Source of the DNA: Pseudothioclava arenosa
GTDB lineage: Bacteria > Pseudomonadota > Alphaproteobacteria > Rhodobacterales > Rhodobacteraceae
Reading direction: 5' to 3'
Assembly (NCBI RefSeq): GCF_002358085.1
Contig: NZ_NTJD01000001.1
Location: forward strand, 124,001 to 188,000
DNA length: 64,000 bases
Shown: in pieces, positions 25,075 to 34,334 of the stretch
Numbering within the stretch: the stretch's first letter is position 1
Layout of the letters: the number at the start of each line of letters is the position of its first letter
Notes under the pieces: model-generated
The model's input: the letters and a program-made list of their open reading frames with translations, nothing else
The model's database searches: none
What the model was told of the DNA's origin: nothing
Position numbers and translations under genes: made by a program

Positions 25075-26193
25075 TCAACGCGACGAAGCGGCGCGGGCGC
25101 GGGCCAGCGCGCGCGGCAGCGCCTCGGCCAGAATCTCCAGCTCGGGCTCGGGCGCGCAGGAGATGCGGATACAGCGGTTCAGCGGCGCGACGCCCGGCAT
25201 GCGTACGAACACACCCTCGTCGGTCAGCGCCTCAAGGACCGCGCGGGCGAAATCACCATCGCCACCGCAATCGACCGCGACGAAATTCGTGGCCGAAGAC
25301 AGGGGCGTCAGCCCGTTCTCGCGCGCGATTGCCCCGATCTTGTCGCGCGCCGCCCCGATCAGCCGCTGCATATAGGCCGCCCAGGTCCGGTCCTGCAGCG
25401 CCGCCAGCGCGCCTGCCTGCGAGATCCGGCTCATGCCGAAATGGTTGCGGACCTTGTCGAAGGCGCGGATCAGATCGGGCGCGCCGATCGCATAGCCCAC
25501 GCGCGCGCCGGCCATCCCATGTGCCTTGGAAAAGGTCCGCATCCGGATCACCCGCGGGTCCGAGGGCGCGATCAAAGGGGCCGTGCCCTCGGGCGCCATC
25601 TCGATATAGGCCTCGTCCAGCACCAGAAGGCTGCCCTCGGGCACCGCCTCGATCATCGCGGCAATCGTCTCGGCCGGGTGATGCGAGCCCATCGGATTGT
25701 CGGGATTGGCGATGTAGATCAGCTTGGGGGCAACCTCGCGCGCCTTCGCGATCAGGGCCTCGGGGTTTTCGTGATCGCCCGCATAGGGTACGCGGTGCAG
25801 CACGCCGCCAAAGCCCTCGACATGAAAGCTAAACGTCGGATAGGCGCCCGCCGAGGTCACCACCGCATCGCCCGGCCCCACCATCAGCCGCACGAGATAG
25901 CCCAGAAGCCCGTCGATCCCTTCGCCGACCACGATATTCTCGGCCGCGCAGCCGTGATGCGCCGCCAGTGCGGCACGCAGATCGTGGTTTTCCGGGTCGC
26001 CGTATTTCCACGCCTCGCCCGCCGCCGCCGCCATCGCGGCAATCGCGTGGGGGCTCGGGCCGAAGCCGTTCTCGTTCGCGCCGAGGCGTGCGCGAAAGGC
26101 CTGGCCGCGCGCGCGTTCCTGCGCCTCCGGCCCGACGAAGGGCACGGTTGCGGGAAGGCTTGCGGCGAGGGGCGTGAAACGGGGTCCGGTCAT
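25075..26193 (-). CDS. Class I/II PLP-dependent aminotransferase (histidinol-phosphate aminotransferase-like)
   Basis: 372 residues. Seen: RLGANENGFGPSPHAI (about 35-50), the HisC-like N-terminal substrate loop; YIANPDNPMGSHHPAE (about 164-179) with the PLP Asn; VLDEAYIEMAP (about 200-210) with Asp/Tyr ring contacts; Schiff-base Lys in RTFSKAHGMAGARVGY (about 230-245); and the C-terminal RISCAPEPE Arg that holds the carboxylate or phosphate. Likely a HisC paralogue or an aromatic amino acid aminotransferase; no his genes are nearby, so hisC is not assigned. The Shine-Dalgarno is weak. Confidence 0.8.
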   Translation of the reverse strand: MTGPRFTPLAASLPATVPFVGPEAQERARGQAFRARLGANENGFGPSPHAIAAMAAAAGEAWKYGDPENHDLRAALAAHHGCAAENIVVGEGIDGLLGYLVRLMVGPGDAVVTSAGAYPTFSFHVEGFGGVLHRVPYAGDHENPEALIAKAREVAPKLIYIANPDNPMGSHHPAETIAAMIEAVPEGSLLVLDEAYIEMAPEGTAPLIAPSDPRVIRMRTFSKAHGMAGARVGYAIGAPDLIRAFDKVRNHFGMSRISQAGALAALQDRTWAAYMQRLIGAARDKIGAIARENGLTPLSSATNFVAVDCGGDGDFARAVLEALTDEGVFVRMPGVAPLNRCIRISCAPEPELEILAEALPRALARARAASSR

Positions 26194-26313
26194 GCCTCTT
26201 GGCTAGGGCGAAACCCGTGGTCTGGCAAGGCGGTTTCGTCGCGTCACGGCGGCGCAGAGGGCCTTCGGCCGCAGCGCCACGCGCGCTAGTCTGGCCCAAA
26301 TCAGGAGGAAACC

Positions 26314-27099
26314 ATGACCCGCGTTCACACCGAGATCACCGAAGGCATCGCCACCGTCACGCTGTCGCGCCCCGACAAGATGAATGCCGTCGACATGAAG
26401 ATGATCGACGCGGTTCTTGAGGCGGGTACGGCGCTGGCCGCGCGAGATGACCTGCGCGCGGTGGTTCTGGCGGGCGAGGGGCGCGCCTTTTGCGCCGGGC
26501 TCGACGTGATGAGCTTCGCGCAGCTGGCCGCGGGCGACCCCGAGGCGCTGATCATGCCGCGCGAATTTGGCGATGCAAACCGGTTTCAGCAATTCTCGCT
26601 GATCTGGCGCGACCTGCCCGTGCCGGTGATCGCGGCCTTGCACGGCGTGGCCTTTGGCGCGGGGTTTCAGCTGGCGCTCGGCGCCTGCATGCGGATTGCG
26701 GCGCCCGGCACGAGGTTGGCGGTGATGGAGATGAAATGGGGGCTGATCCCGGACATGGGCGGCATGGTCACCCTGCCCGAACTGGCTCGCGCCGACGTGA
26801 TCCGTCGCATGACCTACACCGCCGAAGAGGTGCTGGCCGAGCAGGCGCTGGACTGGGGGCTGGTGACCGAGATCGCCGAAGACCCGCTGGCCCGCGCGCA
26901 GGAGCTGGCCCGTGCTATCGCTGGCCGCAGCCCGTCTGCGATCCGCGCCGCGAAACGGCTGGTCACGCGGGCCTTCAATGGCACCCGCGCCGATGTGCTG
27001 CTGGCCGAGAGTCGCGAACAGACCGACCTGATCGGCAAGCCCGACCAGATGGAGGTGATCGCCGCCAACATGGCGGGCCGCGCGCCGGTTTTCGGTTGA
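26314..27099 (+). CDS. Crotonase / enoyl-CoA hydratase family protein
   Basis: Hydration of 2-enoyl-CoA or a related crotonase reaction. 261 residues. Seen: LSRPDKMNAVDMKM (about 18-31), the oxyanion-hole segment AGEGRAFCAGLDVMSFA (about 54-70), and ALHGVAFGAGFQLALGACMRIA (about 109-130) with the second oxyanion Gly. Catalytic Glu residues are replaced by less typical positions (MEMKWGLIPDMGGM), so it may be an isomerase or an atypical hydratase. A strong GGAGGA Shine-Dalgarno precedes the start. Convergent with the DUF1992 gene through a repeat pair. Confidence 0.85.
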   Translation: MTRVHTEITEGIATVTLSRPDKMNAVDMKMIDAVLEAGTALAARDDLRAVVLAGEGRAFCAGLDVMSFAQLAAGDPEALIMPREFGDANRFQQFSLIWRDLPVPVIAALHGVAFGAGFQLALGACMRIAAPGTRLAVMEMKWGLIPDMGGMVTLPELARADVIRRMTYTAEEVLAEQALDWGLVTEIAEDPLARAQELARAIAGRSPSAIRAAKRLVTRAFNGTRADVLLAESREQTDLIGKPDQMEVIAANMAGRAPVFG

Positions 27100-27107
27100 G
27101 GGATCTC

Positions 27108-27157
27108 GCGTATTTGGACCAAGAAGAAGCAGGGGTTTCTTCTTGGCGAAAATACGC
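27108..27157. repeat. Inverted pair of GTATTT repeats, subfamily B
   Basis: Forward copy 27108-27129 (GCGTATTTGGACCAAGAAG) and reverse copy 27136-27157 (TTTCTTCTTGGCGAAAATAC). They pair as an 8-bp stem, a 3x3 internal loop, and a 10-bp stem. Located between the convergent enoyl-CoA hydratase and DUF1992 genes, where it may act as a two-way terminator. Confidence 0.8.
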
Positions 27158-27178
27158 CTGCCTGCGTTCGCCGCCAGG

Positions 27179-27514
27179 CTAGCCCTTGAGGAACTTGCGC
27201 CGCGCTTCCTCGGCGATCGCCTGTTTCATCATCAGCTCGGAGAGGCGCGCCATCGCCGCCTTCTCGCCCTCGGTGCCCCGCACTGCGGCGAGCTGGGCGC
27301 GCGCTTCCTCGACCTGCTTCTTCAGCACGATCTCCTCGGGGAGCACGCCCGCCGCCGCCATCATGCGAAAGCCCACCGCCTCGCCCGCGCTCAGATGTGC
27401 CTCCCCGGAGCGGTCGGGGAGGGGTTTGCCCTCCCCTTCGAGATGCTCGAGCTGGCCCTCGGCGCGTGCCTTGAGCATCCTCCGCTCCGCCATCCGCTCA
27501 AGCGAGCCCGCCAT
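27179..27514 (-). CDS. DUF1992 (DnaJ-homologue C28-like) family protein
   Basis: 111 residues, all helix and highly charged. The N-terminal RMAERRMLKARAEGQLEHLEGEGKPLP (about 7-33) is the DUF1992 signature found in bacterial small proteins and in the mitochondrial DNAJC28. Function unknown. Its ATG shares the A of the valS stop codon (TGATG), so it is probably translated by coupling after valS. Confidence 0.85.
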   Translation of the reverse strand: MAGSLERMAERRMLKARAEGQLEHLEGEGKPLPDRSGEAHLSAGEAVGFRMMAAAGVLPEEIVLKKQVEEARAQLAAVRGTEGEKAAMARLSELMMKQAIAEEARRKFLKG

Positions 27515-30500
27515 CAGCCGAGTTCCGCCAGGCGTTTCACCGCATCGGTGACCTTGCCGGCCTCTTCCTCTTTCAGGGCGAGTTGATCGCGGGTTTCCGT
27601 GACCACCTCTTCATCGGCTTTTTCCAGGAATTTCGGGTTCGACAGGCGCCCTTTCAGCCCGCCGATTTCCTTTTCCATCTTGGCCAGCGCCTTTTCGAGC
27701 CGCGCCTTTTCCGCGCCGATGTCGATCACGCCTTCGAGCGGCAGGCCAAACAGCGCGCCGGGCGCGGGCACCGAGATCGCGCCTTTCGGCACGGCGGTTT
27801 CGGTGATGCTGTCGATCCGCGCGAGGCGGAAGATCAGCGCCTCGTTGCGCGCCAGCGCCGCGCGCGCGGCGTCATCGGCCTCGGCCAGCACCATCGGCAG
27901 CTTCAGCCCCACCGGCACGCCCATCTGCGTGCGCGAAGACCGGATCGTCTCGATCAGCTCGATCACCCAGTTCATCTCGCGGTCGGCCTCGGCGTCGATC
28001 AGATCGCTGCCGTAGACGGGCCAGTCGGCATGCACCAGCATCTTGGCGCGCGCGCCCTCGGACGCGGTCAGATCCCAGAGCTCTTCGGTGATGAAGGGCA
28101 TGATCGGGTGCAAGAGGATGTAGCACTGGTCAAGCACCCAGCGCATGGTTTCGCGGGTCTCGGCGGCGTCCTCGGTATCGAAAAGCGGTTTCGCGAATTC
28201 GACATACCAGTCGCAGACCTTGCCCCAGACAAAGCCGTAAAGCGCCTGCGCCGCCTCATTGAAACGGTAGCTTTCAAAGGCCGCGTCCACCGCCTCGCGC
28301 ACGCGGGCGGTTTCGCCGATGATCCACTTGTTCACGGTATGGTTGGGCTGCGGAATGCCCGCCACCGGCGCGCCTTCAAAGACGCCGTTCATTTCGGCGA
28401 AGCGCGTGGCGTTCCAGATCTTGGTGCCGAAGTTGCGATAGCCGGCGATGCGGTCTTTCGAGAGTTTCAGCACGCCACCCAGCGCCGCCATCGAGGTGTT
28501 GGTGAAGCGCAGCGCGTCGGCGCCGTATTCGTCGATGATTTCCAGCGGGTCGATCACATTGCCCGCGGTTTTCGACATTTTCTTGCCCTTCTCGTCGCGC
28601 ACGAGCTGGTGCAGGTAGACGGTGTGGAAGGGGATCTGGTCGGTCACGGCGAGCTGCATCATCATCATCCGCGCCACCCAGAAGAACAGGATGTCGAAGC
28701 CGGTGACGAGCACATCGGTGGGGAAGTATTTCGAGGTGCTCTCGTCCCAGTTCGGCCAGCCGAGCGTGCCGATCGGCCAGAGGCCGGACGAGAACCAGGT
28801 GTCGAGCACGTCGGGGTCGCGGTAGATTTTCAGAGAGCGACCGTCTTGGGAGATTACCCAAGGCCGCGAGTCTTCCAGTCGCTCGGCTGTTGTGCCGGTG
28901 ACGCGCTCGATAATGCCGCTGCTTTTTTCGTGCGCAGAGAGCGCACCATCGCGGTCCAACTCTTCGATTGCTGCGAAGCTCTTACCTTTGGCGGCGTAGT
29001 AGTCGGCTGCACTTTTTCTAGCTTCTTCGAAACTGCTTGCGCAGAACGGCTGGTTCTCACCGAAAACCAGTTTCCCATCATCATCAAATTTCGGCCCATA
29101 CCACACCGGGATCTGGTGACCCCACCAGAGCTGGCGCGAGATGCACCAGGGCTCGATGTTTTCCAGCCAGTGGTAATAGGTCTTCTCGCCCGCCTCGGGC
29201 AGGATCACGGTATCGCCGTTGCGCACCGCGTCCAGCGCCTTGCCGACGATCTTCTCGGCATCGACATACCATTGGTCGGTCAGCATCGGCTCGATCACCA
29301 CCTTCGAGCGGTCGCCGAAGGGCTGCATGATCGGTTTGTTCTCGACATAGGGCACGAGGGTTTCAACTTCGTTGCCCTCGTCGTCCTTGACCATTTCCGT
29401 GGTCATCACCGCGAGACCCTCGGCGTTGATCTGGGCGACCACGGCCTTGCGGGCCTCGAACCGGTCAAGGCCGCGCAGTTCCTCGGGGATCAGGTTGAGC
29501 GTGTCGATCTCGGCCTCGGTGAACTCCGCGCCCTTCGAGATTTCCATCGCGCGCGCGGCGCAGTCTTCGTAGCTCGCGCCATCGGCGCGCATATGGCCGC
29601 GGGTGTCCATCAGGCGATACATCGGCAGGTTGCCGCGCTTGGCCACCTGATAGTCGTTGAAATCATGCGCGCCGGTGATCTTCACCGCGCCCGAGCCAAA
29701 GGTCGGGTCCGGGTATTCATCGGTGATGATCGGGATCAGGCGGCGATGCTCTTTCGGGCCCACCGGGATTTCGCAGAGCATGCCGACGATGGGCGCATAG
29801 CGTTCGTCCGTCGGGTGCACCGCCACCGCGCCATCGCCCAGCATGGTTTCGGGCCGCGTGGTCGCGATCGAGATATAGTCGCGCGTCTCGCGCAGGGTCA
29901 CATTCCCGTCTTCGTCTTTCTCGACATATTCATAGGTGGCCCCACCCGCGAGCGGGTATTTGAAGTGCCACATATGGCCCGCGACTTCGATATTCTCGAC
30001 CTCGAGGTCGGAAATCGCGGTCTCGAAATGGGGGTCCCAGTTCACCAGCCGCTTGCCGCGATAGATCAGGCCCTTGTTATACATCTCCACAAAGACCTTA
30101 ATCACGGCATCGTGGAAATTGCCCTCTTCGCCAGCGGGGGCACCCGGCGCCCCCGACATGGTGAAGGCGTTGCGCGACCAGTCGCAGCTGGAGCCAAGGC
30201 GCTTGAGCTGGTTGATGATGGTCGAGCCGTATTTGCCCTTCCATTCCCAGACCTTCTCAAGAAAGGCCTCGCGGCCCATCTCGGTGCGCTTGGGCTGGCC
30301 GGTTTTCGCCAGCTCGCGTTCGACCATCAGCTGGGTCGCGATGCCCGCGTGGTCCTGTCCGGGCTGCCAGAGCGTGTCGAAGCCGCGCATCCGGTGCCAG
30401 CGCACGAGGATGTCCTGAATGGTGTTGTTGAAGGCGTGGCCCACATGCAGCGCGCCGGTGACGTTGGGCGGCGGGATCATCACGCAGAAGGTGTCCTCGC

Positions 30501-30600
30501 GCGAGGCATTGGCGCCGGCCTTGAAGGCGCCGGCCTCTTCCCATTTCGCGTAGATCCGCGCCTCGGCATCCTGCGCGTTGAAAGTCTTGTCCATCGTCAT
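27514..30600 (-). CDS. valS: Valyl-tRNA synthetase
   Basis: Charges tRNA-Val. 1028 residues, longer than the usual 880-1000. Seen: class I HIGH element [15 protein letters not shown] (residues 43-57), CP1 editing domain (about 200-430), KMSKS element [12 protein letters not shown] (about 668-679), anticodon-binding helices and a C-terminal coiled coil ending LAELG. Residues about 505-590 (bases 28830-29096) hold an extra segment before the conserved [16 protein letters not shown], with visibly lower G+C and less biased codons than the flanks. MTMDK start; the third-codon ATG is an alternative. Translation is coupled to the DUF1992 gene. Confidence 0.95.
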   Translation of the reverse strand: MTMDKTFNAQDAEARIYAKWEEAGAFKAGANASREDTFCVMIPPPNVTGALHVGHAFNNTIQDILVRWHRMRGFDTLWQPGQDHAGIATQLMVERELAKTGQPKRTEMGREAFLEKVWEWKGKYGSTIINQLKRLGSSCDWSRNAFTMSGAPGAPAGEEGNFHDAVIKVFVEMYNKGLIYRGKRLVNWDPHFETAISDLEVENIEVAGHMWHFKYPLAGGATYEYVEKDEDGNVTLRETRDYISIATTRPETMLGDGAVAVHPTDERYAPIVGMLCEIPVGPKEHRRLIPIITDEYPDPTFGSGAVKITGAHDFNDYQVAKRGNLPMYRLMDTRGHMRADGASYEDCAARAMEISKGAEFTEAEIDTLNLIPEELRGLDRFEARKAVVAQINAEGLAVMTTEMVKDDEGNEVETLVPYVENKPIMQPFGDRSKVVIEPMLTDQWYVDAEKIVGKALDAVRNGDTVILPEAGEKTYYHWLENIEPWCISRQLWWGHQIPVWYGPKFDDDGKLVFGENQPFCASSFEEARKSAADYYAAKGKSFAAIEELDRDGALSAHEKSSGIIERVTGTTAERLEDSRPWVISQDGRSLKIYRDPDVLDTWFSSGLWPIGTLGWPNWDESTSKYFPTDVLVTGFDILFFWVARMMMMQLAVTDQIPFHTVYLHQLVRDEKGKKMSKTAGNVIDPLEIIDEYGADALRFTNTSMAALGGVLKLSKDRIAGYRNFGTKIWNATRFAEMNGVFEGAPVAGIPQPNHTVNKWIIGETARVREAVDAAFESYRFNEAAQALYGFVWGKVCDWYVEFAKPLFDTEDAAETRETMRWVLDQCYILLHPIMPFITEELWDLTASEGARAKMLVHADWPVYGSDLIDAEADREMNWVIELIETIRSSRTQMGVPVGLKLPMVLAEADDAARAALARNEALIFRLARIDSITETAVPKGAISVPAPGALFGLPLEGVIDIGAEKARLEKALAKMEKEIGGLKGRLSNPKFLEKADEEVVTETRDQLALKEEEAGKVTDAVKRLAELG

Positions 30601-30722
30601 CGGTCTGGTCCCTTATCGGCTTGGCGCTGTTTAGCGCGCGCGCCCTGCAAGGAAAAGCCTTTCCGGCTGCGAATGCGGGGGCAGGAGGGGGCGCTGCCCC
30701 CTCTGCGCGTGCCGCGCATTCA

Positions 30723-30752
30723 CCCCCGGAGTATTTGCGGGCTCGATGAAGG
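30723..30752 (+). repeat. GTATTT dispersed repeat, subfamily A
   Basis: CCCCCGGAGTATTT followed by GCTCGATGAAGG, with the upstream mini-hairpin AGGGGGCGCTGCCCCCT. It lies between the valS start and the Lrp stop, both minus-strand genes, so its orientation is opposite to the one seen behind other 3' ends. Confidence 0.75.
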
Positions 30753-30755
30753 GGG

Positions 30756-31187
30756 TCAGACGGCGCGATCGAGCTTGGTCGTGAGGTGGATCAGGCTTTC
30801 GGAATTCTGCACGCCGGGCAGGCCGCCGACCTCGTCGAGCACCTTGTCGAGCTGTTGCGTGGAGTTTGCCGCGACCTGCAGCAAGAGGTCGACGCGGCCC
30901 GAGGTGGTCGAGACCCGCTCGATCTCGGGGATGGATTTGAGGCGGGCAAGAATGGCGGGCTGGGATTTGAGGTCGATCTCCAGCAACACGGTCGCGCGCA
31001 GCCGCCCCGCGCGCGCCGCCTCGCCGAGTTTCACGGTGTAGCCCGCGATCACGCCCGAGGTTTCGAGCCGCTCCAGCCGGGCCTGCACGGTCGAGCGCGC
31101 GACCTTGAGCCGGCGCGCCATCGTCGCCAGCGAAATCCGTGCATCCCCCGACAGGAGGCCGAGAAGGGCGCGATCGAGTTCATCCAT
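30756..31187 (-). CDS. Lrp/AsnC-family transcriptional regulator
   Basis: 143 residues: an N-terminal helix-turn-helix (LDRALLGLLSGDARISLATMARRLKVARSTVQARLERL, about 3-40) and a C-terminal RAM/ACT ligand domain (about 65-143). Divergent from the ornithine decarboxylase gene, so a regulator responding to a basic amino acid is a reasonable inference. Start at 31187 has AAGG six bases upstream; the reading frame stays open far upstream antisense to the decarboxylase, which is a high-G+C artefact. Confidence 0.9.
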   Translation of the reverse strand: MDELDRALLGLLSGDARISLATMARRLKVARSTVQARLERLETSGVIAGYTVKLGEAARAGRLRATVLLEIDLKSQPAILARLKSIPEIERVSTTSGRVDLLLQVAANSTQQLDKVLDEVGGLPGVQNSESLIHLTTKLDRAV

Positions 31188-31215
31188 GCGGCACCTTGCA
31201 AAATGACCGGGTATT

Positions 31216-31230
31216 TCGTTATTGTAACGA
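31216..31230. promoter_or_regulatory. Candidate Lrp operator
   Basis: 15-base dyad TCGTTA-TTG-TAACGA, 29 bases before the Lrp start and in the shared region with the decarboxylase gene. Lrp-family sites are usually 15-base dyads with an AT-rich centre. Confidence 0.4.
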
Positions 31231-31289
31231 GATTTCGCGTCGTTTTTGTTCTTTCGTTCAGTGCATTTGTGCCGCATATGCCGAAGAAT

Positions 31290-31412
31290 GAAAAGACAGG
31301 AAAAGGGCGGCTCATACGTACCTTCCCTGGGATTGGATAAACCGCGTAAGCGCTTTCCCAACCCGGCACGGGGCAAGAGGTGGCTGCCACTCATTGGGCA
31401 AGGAGCACGCCA
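31290..31412 (+). promoter_or_regulatory. Structured 5' leader of ornithine decarboxylase, speF-like candidate
   Basis: About 120 bases with TGGGA/TCCCA (31328-31332 with 31356-31360), CCCG-GCA-CGGG (about 31363-31373) and GGTGG-CTG-CCACT (31379-31391) hairpins directly before the AGGAG of the decarboxylase. TTTCCCAA (31354-31361) could alternatively pair with TTGGGCAA in front of the Shine-Dalgarno. Position and gene context fit the alphaproteobacterial speF RNA element known upstream of ornithine decarboxylase genes; I have not been able to match the consensus base by base. Confidence 0.35.
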
Positions 31413-32558
31413 ATGGGACTGTCGAAGACCATCTGGTCGAACCCGGTCGAATTGATCCGCGCCAAGCGGCCCGAACACCCCGTTCTGGTCTGTGCGCCCA
31501 CGGTTCTGCAGGCCAGCGCGCGCCGGTTCCTGAAAGGGTTTCCGGGGCTGGTGACCTATGCGGTCAAGTCGAACCCCGAGGAGATGGTGATCCAGAACCT
31601 CGTTGCGGCGGGCATTCGCGGCTTCGACGTGGCCTCGTCCGCCGAGATCGAACTGGTCTCGCGGCTCGCGCCGGGGGCGGCGCTGCATTACCACAACCCC
31701 GTGCGCTCGCGCGCCGAGATCGCCTTTGCGGTGTCGAAAGGGGTCAAGACCTGGTCGGTCGATTCGATCTCGGAGCTGGAGAAGCTGATTGAACTCGTCC
31801 CCGCCGAGGGGCGCGAGATTTCGGTGCGCTTCAAGCTGCCGGTGGCGGGCGCGGCCTATAACTTCGGCGCGAAATTCGGCGCGACCGCCGAGCTGGCGGC
31901 GGTGCTCCTGTCGCGGGCGGCGGCGGCGGGGTTCATTCCCTCGCTCACCTTCCATCCGGGCACGCAATGCGTCGATCCCTCCGCCTGGGAGACCTATATC
32001 CGCAGTGCCGCCGAGATCTGCCGCAATGCGGGCGTGCGCGCGGCGCGGCTGAATGTGGGGGGCGGGTTTCCGAACCACCGTACGGTCGGGCCGGCGCCGG
32101 CGCTTGAGGAGATCTTTGCGCTGATCGACCGTGTTGCGACCGAGGCTTTTGGCGCGGATCGTCCGGCGCTGGTCTGTGAGCCGGGGCGCGGCCTTGTCGG
32201 CGATTCCTGCAGCCTGGTCACCCGCGTGAAGGCGCTGCGCGATGGCCAGCATGTGTTCCTGAATGACGGGGTGTATGGCGCGCTGGCCGAGCTGCCGCTG
32301 ATCGGCAATATCGACCGCATCGAGGTTTATTCGCCCGAGGGCGCGCGCCGCATCGGCGAGGTGCTGCCGCGCATCGTCTTTGGCCCGACCTGCGATTCGG
32401 TCGACCGGCTGCCCGGTGAGCTGCCGCTGCCCGAAGACCTGCGCGAGGATGATTTCATCGTATTCCGCGCGATGGGCGCCTATTCGACGGCGACCAACAC
32501 CCGCTTCAACGGCTTCGGCCAGCTTGAAATCGCCACCGCGCTGAGCCTCGGCGCCTGA
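31413..32558 (+). CDS. Ornithine decarboxylase, fold-type III PLP (alanine-racemase-like)
   Basis: Decarboxylates ornithine (possibly lysine) to putrescine (cadaverine), the entry to polyamines. 381 residues. Seen: Schiff-base Lys in TYAVKSNPEEMV (about 47-58), SFHPGTQ-like LTFHPGTQCVD (about 180-190), glycine-rich LNVGGGFPNH (about 213-222), CEPGRGLVGDS (about 257-267) for PLP phosphate, and the catalytic Cys in FGPTCDSVDRL (about 328-338). The start follows AGGAG by seven bases. Divergent from the Lrp gene. Small bacterial ornithine/lysine decarboxylases of this length are typical of alphaproteobacteria. Confidence 0.9.
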   Translation: MGLSKTIWSNPVELIRAKRPEHPVLVCAPTVLQASARRFLKGFPGLVTYAVKSNPEEMVIQNLVAAGIRGFDVASSAEIELVSRLAPGAALHYHNPVRSRAEIAFAVSKGVKTWSVDSISELEKLIELVPAEGREISVRFKLPVAGAAYNFGAKFGATAELAAVLLSRAAAAGFIPSLTFHPGTQCVDPSAWETYIRSAAEICRNAGVRAARLNVGGGFPNHRTVGPAPALEEIFALIDRVATEAFGADRPALVCEPGRGLVGDSCSLVTRVKALRDGQHVFLNDGVYGALAELPLIGNIDRIEVYSPEGARRIGEVLPRIVFGPTCDSVDRLPGELPLPEDLREDDFIVFRAMGAYSTATNTRFNGFGQLEIATALSLGA

Positions 32559-32686
32559 CCTCGCCAAGCTTTGATGAAAACGCCATAATTTCGGTAAGGA
32601 TGCTGCTGTATACTGGCAGGGTCCTTTTTCTTTGCGGGCGGTCGGATGGCTGAATGCGCGTCACGTCGCCGCCGAGGAGGGCCACG

Positions 32687-33868
32687 ATGCGGGGCCTGAT
32701 CGAGCGGCTTTCGCTGGCGCTGCGGCGGCGCTTGCCCGGTTGGGCTGTGCCGCCTGCGCCCAGCCCGCGACTGGGGCGTGAGCCGCTGGATCATGTGATC
32801 TTGCTCGACGGCACGCTTGGGTCGCTGAAGCCCGGGCAGATGACCTCGATCGGGTTGATCTATCGGTTCTTGCGCAGCGCCCATCCGCGGGCCTCGCTGT
32901 ATTATGGCAAGGGGCTGCAATGGCGCGAGTGGCGCGAGCTCTCCGAGCTGTGGTTCGGCTGGGGGGTCGAGGCGCAGATCGAGCGCGCCTATGGATGGCT
33001 GGCCTCGCGCTACCGGCCCGGCGACCGGATTTTCATCATCGGCTATTCGCGGGGCGCCTTTGCGGCGCGTTCGCTGGCGGGGATGATCGGGCGGGTCGGG
33101 CTGCTGACTGCCGAGGCCGCGATCGAGCGCAACGTGCGCAGCGCCTGGCGGCTTTATCAGGGCACCGCGCAGGCGCAGGGGGCGGAGGCGTTTCATCGCG
33201 CGCTGTGCCATCCCGACTGCCCGATCGAGTTTGTCGGCGTCTTCGACACGGTGATGGGGCTGGGGTTCCAGCTGCCGGTTCTCTGGATGCTCTCCGAGCC
33301 GCGCTATCGTTTCCATGACCACCATCTGGGCGCGCATGTGCGCCACGGCTGCCAGGCGTTGGCGCTTGATGAAACCCGCTCGATCTTCGAACCGCTGATC
33401 TGGGAGAGCGAGGCCACCGCCGCGGGCCGGATCGAGCAATGCTGGTTTCGCGGCACGCATGGCGACATTGGCGGGCAGCTTGTTGATTTCGAAGAGGCGC
33501 GGCCTTTGGCGAACATCCCGCTGGTCTGGATGCTTGAACGGGCGCAGGCGGCGGGGCTTGATCTGCCGGAAGGCTGGGCGGCGGCTTTCCCGACCGATCC
33601 CGGGGCGCCTTCGATCGGGTCGTGGCGGCGCTTCGGCAAGATGTTCCTGCTGCGTGCGCCGCGCGTGGTGGGGCGCGATGCCTCGGAATGCCTGCACCCC
33701 AGCGTGCCCGAGACCTATCGCAAACGCCTGACGCGGCGGTTGCGAGCGGCCTCGCCGCCGGACGGCTCAGTCGAGGGGCGCGCCCATGACGAAGCACGTG
33801 GCCGATCCGGTCGCGTAGAGGCGACCGTCCTGCACGCCGCGGATCTCACCGCGCGCGACCCCGGTTGA
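32687..33868 (+). CDS. DUF2235 alpha/beta-hydrolase-like protein
   Basis: 393 residues. Seen: LDGTLGSLKPGQMTSIGLIYRFL (about 40-62), the usual DUF2235 N-terminal Asp-Gly-Thr element, and nucleophile elbow IIGYSRGAFAARSLAG (Ser121), followed by VGVFDTVMGLG and a C-terminal FRGTHGDIGGQ His-Asp segment. Some family members are type VI secretion phospholipases (Tle1), but no secretion genes or immunity gene lie nearby. Start at 32687 has GAGGAGG six bases upstream. The last 34 codons run antisense into the thioesterase gene, an unusual 102-base tail-to-tail overlap. Confidence 0.8.
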   Translation: MRGLIERLSLALRRRLPGWAVPPAPSPRLGREPLDHVILLDGTLGSLKPGQMTSIGLIYRFLRSAHPRASLYYGKGLQWREWRELSELWFGWGVEAQIERAYGWLASRYRPGDRIFIIGYSRGAFAARSLAGMIGRVGLLTAEAAIERNVRSAWRLYQGTAQAQGAEAFHRALCHPDCPIEFVGVFDTVMGLGFQLPVLWMLSEPRYRFHDHHLGAHVRHGCQALALDETRSIFEPLIWESEATAAGRIEQCWFRGTHGDIGGQLVDFEEARPLANIPLVWMLERAQAAGLDLPEGWAAAFPTDPGAPSIGSWRRFGKMFLLRAPRVVGRDASECLHPSVPETYRKRLTRRLRAASPPDGSVEGRAHDEARGRSGRVEATVLHAADLTARDPG

Positions 33869-34261
33869 CCGGCCGAGGTGGTCGATCTCTCCGATGCCGA
33901 TGACCTCGGCGCCCAGCGGAATCGCCCGGATCATGTTGATCTTGTATTCGAGCGTCGTCTGATACTGTCCGCGCGGCAGGCCGGTGATGATCGCGCAGGT
34001 CATGCAGGTGTCGAGCACCGCCCCGTACCAGCCGCCATGCACCCCGCCAAAGGCGTTGGTCTGTTCGTGGCCGGGGCAGCCCAGCACCTCGACGCGGCCC
34101 GCCTCGGCCTTGGAAACGCGGTAGTTCAACGACCGCGCAAGCGTCGTCGTCGGCACTTCTCCGTCCACAAGCTTCTGCATGAACTGCAGCCCGGTCATCT
34201 CGCGCAGCTGGTCGAGCGTAAGGAAATCTGACGGGCCGTCGGCGAAAAACGGATCGGGCAT
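33767..34261 (-). CDS. PaaI-family hotdog thioesterase
   Basis: 164 residues with one hotdog domain. Seen: NAFGGVHGGWYGAVLDTCMTCA (about 87-108), the usual catalytic Asn/Gly helix of PaaI-type acyl-CoA thioesterases, followed by beta strands TTLEYKINMIRAIPLGAEVIGIG and GRLYATGSATCFV. Likely hydrolyses an aryl- or acyl-CoA; the substrate is unknown. The start has AAAGGA upstream. It is the minus-strand partner of the overlap with the DUF2235 gene. Confidence 0.85.
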   Translation of the reverse strand: MPDPFFADGPSDFLTLDQLREMTGLQFMQKLVDGEVPTTTLARSLNYRVSKAEAGRVEVLGCPGHEQTNAFGGVHGGWYGAVLDTCMTCAIITGLPRGQYQTTLEYKINMIRAIPLGAEVIGIGEIDHLGRSTGVARGEIRGVQDGRLYATGSATCFVMGAPLD

Positions 34262-34334
34262 ATGGGGTCCTTTCGTGGTCAGGCCCTAAGTTATCGCCGT
34301 GGTTCGGAAAGGAAAGAGGGAAGCTGGGGGGCGG

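Noticed and set aside
27583-31041. A plus-strand open frame of over 1100 codons across valS
   Set aside because: It is antisense to a clear ValS in a high-G+C region, where long antisense frames arise by composition. No Shine-Dalgarno or recognisable motifs.
30756-32567. A 603-codon minus-strand frame containing the Lrp regulator
   Set aside because: Only the last 143 codons match a family. The rest is antisense to the ornithine decarboxylase, so the start was set at 31187.
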